Below are positions 61,412 through 64,000 of a DNA stretch of 64,000 bases, one piece after another. The notes under the pieces are model-generated. The model had not been told where the DNA came from. It saw only the letters and a program-made list of their open reading frames with translations, and did no database searches. Position 1 is the first letter of the stretch, and each line of letters starts with the position of its first letter. This stretch comes from Sclerodactyla briareus (taxonomy: Eukaryota; Echinodermata; Holothuroidea; Dendrochirotida; Sclerodactylidae): assembly GCA_026419785.1 (NCBI GenBank), contig JAODTK010002588.1, positions 186,001 to 250,000 of the forward strand, in the 5' to 3' direction. The position numbers and the translations under genes were made by a program.

Positions 61412-63388
61412 AGGGAAGAACTACCATGCTACACTCTTCGCTAGCTCGTGTACGGAATGACAATGGTTCATGAATAGTCGAACAAAAATATCAAGGTATC
61501 TGAACTCAATATCAAAGTGTTTTAATATCAGACAGTCAAATCAGAAACAAGAAAAATCAAACATGTCAAAAAGTTACATCAGCATATCAAAGAAATATCG
61601 GAGTGTTAGGAAATAATAACGCACCTCAAAAATTTGGTGATTAGGAGGCAAACGCCAAGAATTTTAACGAAGCTGATATTCGATTGTTTTAATCATTGCA
61701 CAAGCGGTTCATGCAAGTATCGTAATATCAAGCGACCGGTTTGTATTTGCACACGTTCATATTTTGCACACGGCACCAGCGGGCAAAAAGTTTACTTCCG
61801 CGCGTACGTACCTTCGTACACACATGAATACGGATTGGCATCAACAATACCAGCAAGCATGGACCGTACGCGCATACGGGTCAGTTACAGCACGATAACC
61901 CAAGTGAATGAGTCACTGGATAAAAATTAGAATATTTTGTATGCAATTCTGTACCTCTGCCGGTTGTCAGAGGCGTCGTTATTATAGAAGGAAAAGCTCC
62001 CATCGACAACACTAGATGTGGGTGATTCCTCCCCATGTCGGCGAACCCTTCACACTCGTTTAGCAGGGTTCGATTTTCCAGGAAGGGTTTGAATTCCACA
62101 AAAAAACATAAAATTAAAAAAAGGGAGGCTCGATTGCCAGGGGTTCAGACGTACAAAGAACCCCTCCCCCTGCATACGGGCCTGACTGTTGGCAGTTGTA
62201 TGGTTAGTAAGGATTGTGAGAGAATATAAAAGTTAGGGACCCTAGAAGTCGATGGCCTTGCAATCAGTTGCGATCTCGTTCGAAAGGGGACAGAATCTCC
62301 TATGTCGCGTAACGCTTTCACTTGGGAACATTCGCCACGAGGTAGTCAAGTTTCTACAACCCCTGACCGACGTCACCCAGGCCCAGCGAAAAGGGGGGGG
62401 GGGACTTCTTTCGAGATCAGCGGTTTCCACAAGTGTCGGTTGTGTAGATGGTAGTTTGTGGGATACACGGGTGTAACTTCGGCCCGAACGGGTATGGTAG
62501 GGGAGTAGGAAGCGAGGACATGCAGTGAACGTCCACCTGATATGGTTTGGTTGCCACAACCATCAAAATTGATCAGATCTCTAAAGGCAACTGCAGATGA
62601 ATTTTTAAAGGTGCGAACATAAAAACTGAATAAAAGCTGAATGCGTCGGTCCAAAAGTAAGTTCATAGGACTGTTCCGTACGGAGTTATACTTATAGTCC
62701 TTTGAAGTTTGTATGTAACGTTATCCAGCCAAAGCAAGGATTCTTGTCGGAAAGCGGTAGCTTTTTATGACCGGAAAAAACCCTTTGCAATCCCGCAGGT
62801 GGGGGGTCGTTGAGAAAGTTTTGGGGGAGTTGACCCCCTCGTCCCCCAGCGGTTGCCCCACCCTCAGTTCCTTGCGATCCGCGAGAGTGATTGAAGACCG
62901 CTGATGATGAGGGCATGCTTGAGTGCTGGATGATGTCATCAGAAGACTAAACACGCCCTCGCCCACCGAAACATGAGATATAGGACAATTTTCAATAAAC
63001 GAGGATGCTCACTTTGGCCACCGTGCCTCATAAGTCATATATTGAGCCTATCGCGGCCGCTACACAATACGCAAGTTACTGGTACCGACCACTAGGCTAG
63101 TAATCAGAAATGATCATTATATACAGACAATGTCCCGGTTAATGGGACTAGGCTAGTGGTGACTTCGATGCATGATTATGCTATCATTCTGACCTCAGAA
63201 TGACCTCTGGTTACCCTGAGGAGGACCTTCATGAGTTTCATTAGTCGAACCACACACCAAATACCACAAATGACGTCACACACGTATGAGTCAATAACCA
63301 GGGACCATACGTCCCCCCCCCCCCTCTGTACACAGTGGTTATTGAGGGCACTAAGAAAAGCCAAATCAGCACTTTTAAAAACAAGTGG
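61412..63388. other. Post-LINE flank, no gene recognised
   Basis: 61,480-61,610 carries irregular ATATCAAA/ATCAAA phrases, perhaps the LINE 3' end. A G-run lies near 62,393-62,402 and a C-run near 63,314-63,323. Frames up to 105 codons overlap on both strands without family wording. Confidence 0.4.
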
Positions 63389-63418
63389 AGGACGTCTGCG
63401 TTCTGTTTCAGACGTCCT
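63389..63418. repeat. Perfect 10-bp inverted repeat, 10-base loop
   Basis: AGGACGTCTG and CAGACGTCCT flank a 10-base loop. No T-run follows and no known gene adjoins it. Confidence 0.8.
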
Positions 63419-63598
63419 GTGTTGGACAGTGTTTTTACAAAGAGAGATGTCCCAAGCGAATGCGAATATGAATGCACCACGACACACCCACACACCAATT
63501 ACGCCCCCGTATATCCCAGACTTTTGATCAATCATGGGAGAAGTATCTAACACCCATAAGATCCCCCATTTTGGTCGGAAACCAGATAAAACTATATC

Positions 63599-64000
63599 CA
63601 CCAAGTTTTTGTTGTTAATCCATGGGAAGTAAATAGCACATGGATGATGCAAAGTTGACCTGATGGCTTTGAAATGACTTCTAACTTTGGTGAGGAACAT
63701 GTAACTCCCATCCACCAAGTTTCGTTCAAATATGAACAAAGTTTGGAAATCGCATTAATTTCGCAAATTGACCTCTGATGACGTTGGAATGACCTTCCAC
63801 ATTTTTCGGGATCAACTCTAGTCCCAAACCACCAAGTTGTCCAAATTTGACGAAGTTCGAAAAACCGCATAATTCGCCCAAATTTGACCTTCGATGCTTG
63901 TGAAAGGGACCTCCACATTTAACGGGATCAACTATAGTCCCTACCCTCAAAGTTTCGTTCAAATTTCCGACTTAACTTGAAAATTCCATAAAAAATAAAA
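63599..64000 (+). repeat. ~117-bp satellite, runs off the window
   Basis: Units start at CCACCAAGTTT near 63,599, 63,715 and 63,830, and at CTCAAAGTTTCG near 63,946. Each continues TCAAAT-TGA, then TTTGGAAAT-CGCAT, TTGACCT--GATG, GACCTCCACAT and GGGATCAACT-TAGTCCC. The long antisense frames here (to 187 codons) repeat the same peptide per unit and are satellite translations. Confidence 0.85.

Noticed and set aside
63176-63739. 187-codon antisense frame, the longest in the window
   Set aside because: Its N-terminal part is satellite translation and the rest has no recognisable domain.

Overview
This is eukaryotic, almost certainly animal, DNA. It is intron-rich and about 40-45% GC by eye, full of simple repeats and satellites, with animal-type transposons (a Penelope-like element, two LINEs, hAT-type elements) and exons of an immunoglobulin-superfamily (IgSF) membrane receptor. 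I see no bacterial operons, rRNA, tRNA or CRISPR. The repeat mix looks like a marine invertebrate, but the taxon is not proven.

Layout. 1-575: ~170-bp tandem repeat. 838-25,915: copy 1 of a very large direct repeat. 25,916-29,740: single-copy spacer holding a ~150-bp satellite. 29,741-58,225: copy 2 of the large repeat, same orientation. 58,226-64,000: single-copy flank with a LINE reverse transcriptase (60.3-61.4 kb) and a ~117-bp satellite running off the end. The copies align end to end. They differ by very many 1-3 base indels and by at least eight larger insertions or deletions. The small indels break every reading frame differently in the two copies, which looks like uncorrected long-read sequence. 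The large differences look like two real alleles or paralogs laid side by side.

Genes. Comparing the copies shows a minus-strand IgSF receptor gene. Copy 1 has three Ig-like domain exons (19,928-19,610; 18,384-18,060; 16,226-15,818), then a transmembrane exon (15,533-15,410). Copy 2 has the same four at 52,791-52,483, 50,941-50,659, 49,111-48,702 and 47,902-47,775. Most junctions carry GT donors and AG acceptors, and the phases chain: Ig1 ends phase 1, Ig2 is 1-1, Ig3 is 1-2, the transmembrane exon is 2-0. A Penelope-like element lies in the intron after the transmembrane exon. An antisense LINE 3' fragment lies in the Ig2-Ig3 intron. Two further minus-strand exon candidates (13.2 kb, 8.2 kb) may encode the cytoplasmic part, but no tail domain was identified.

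Mobile DNA explains several copy differences: a 3.4-kb hAT-like block only in copy 2 (31,190-34,567, with a nested element carrying an 8-bp target duplication), a 185-bp MITE and a poly-A tract only in copy 1, and a 1.2-kb block with a ~287-bp tandem repeat only in copy 2. Because of the indel noise, exon edges come from the agreement of the two copies rather than from open frames in one copy.
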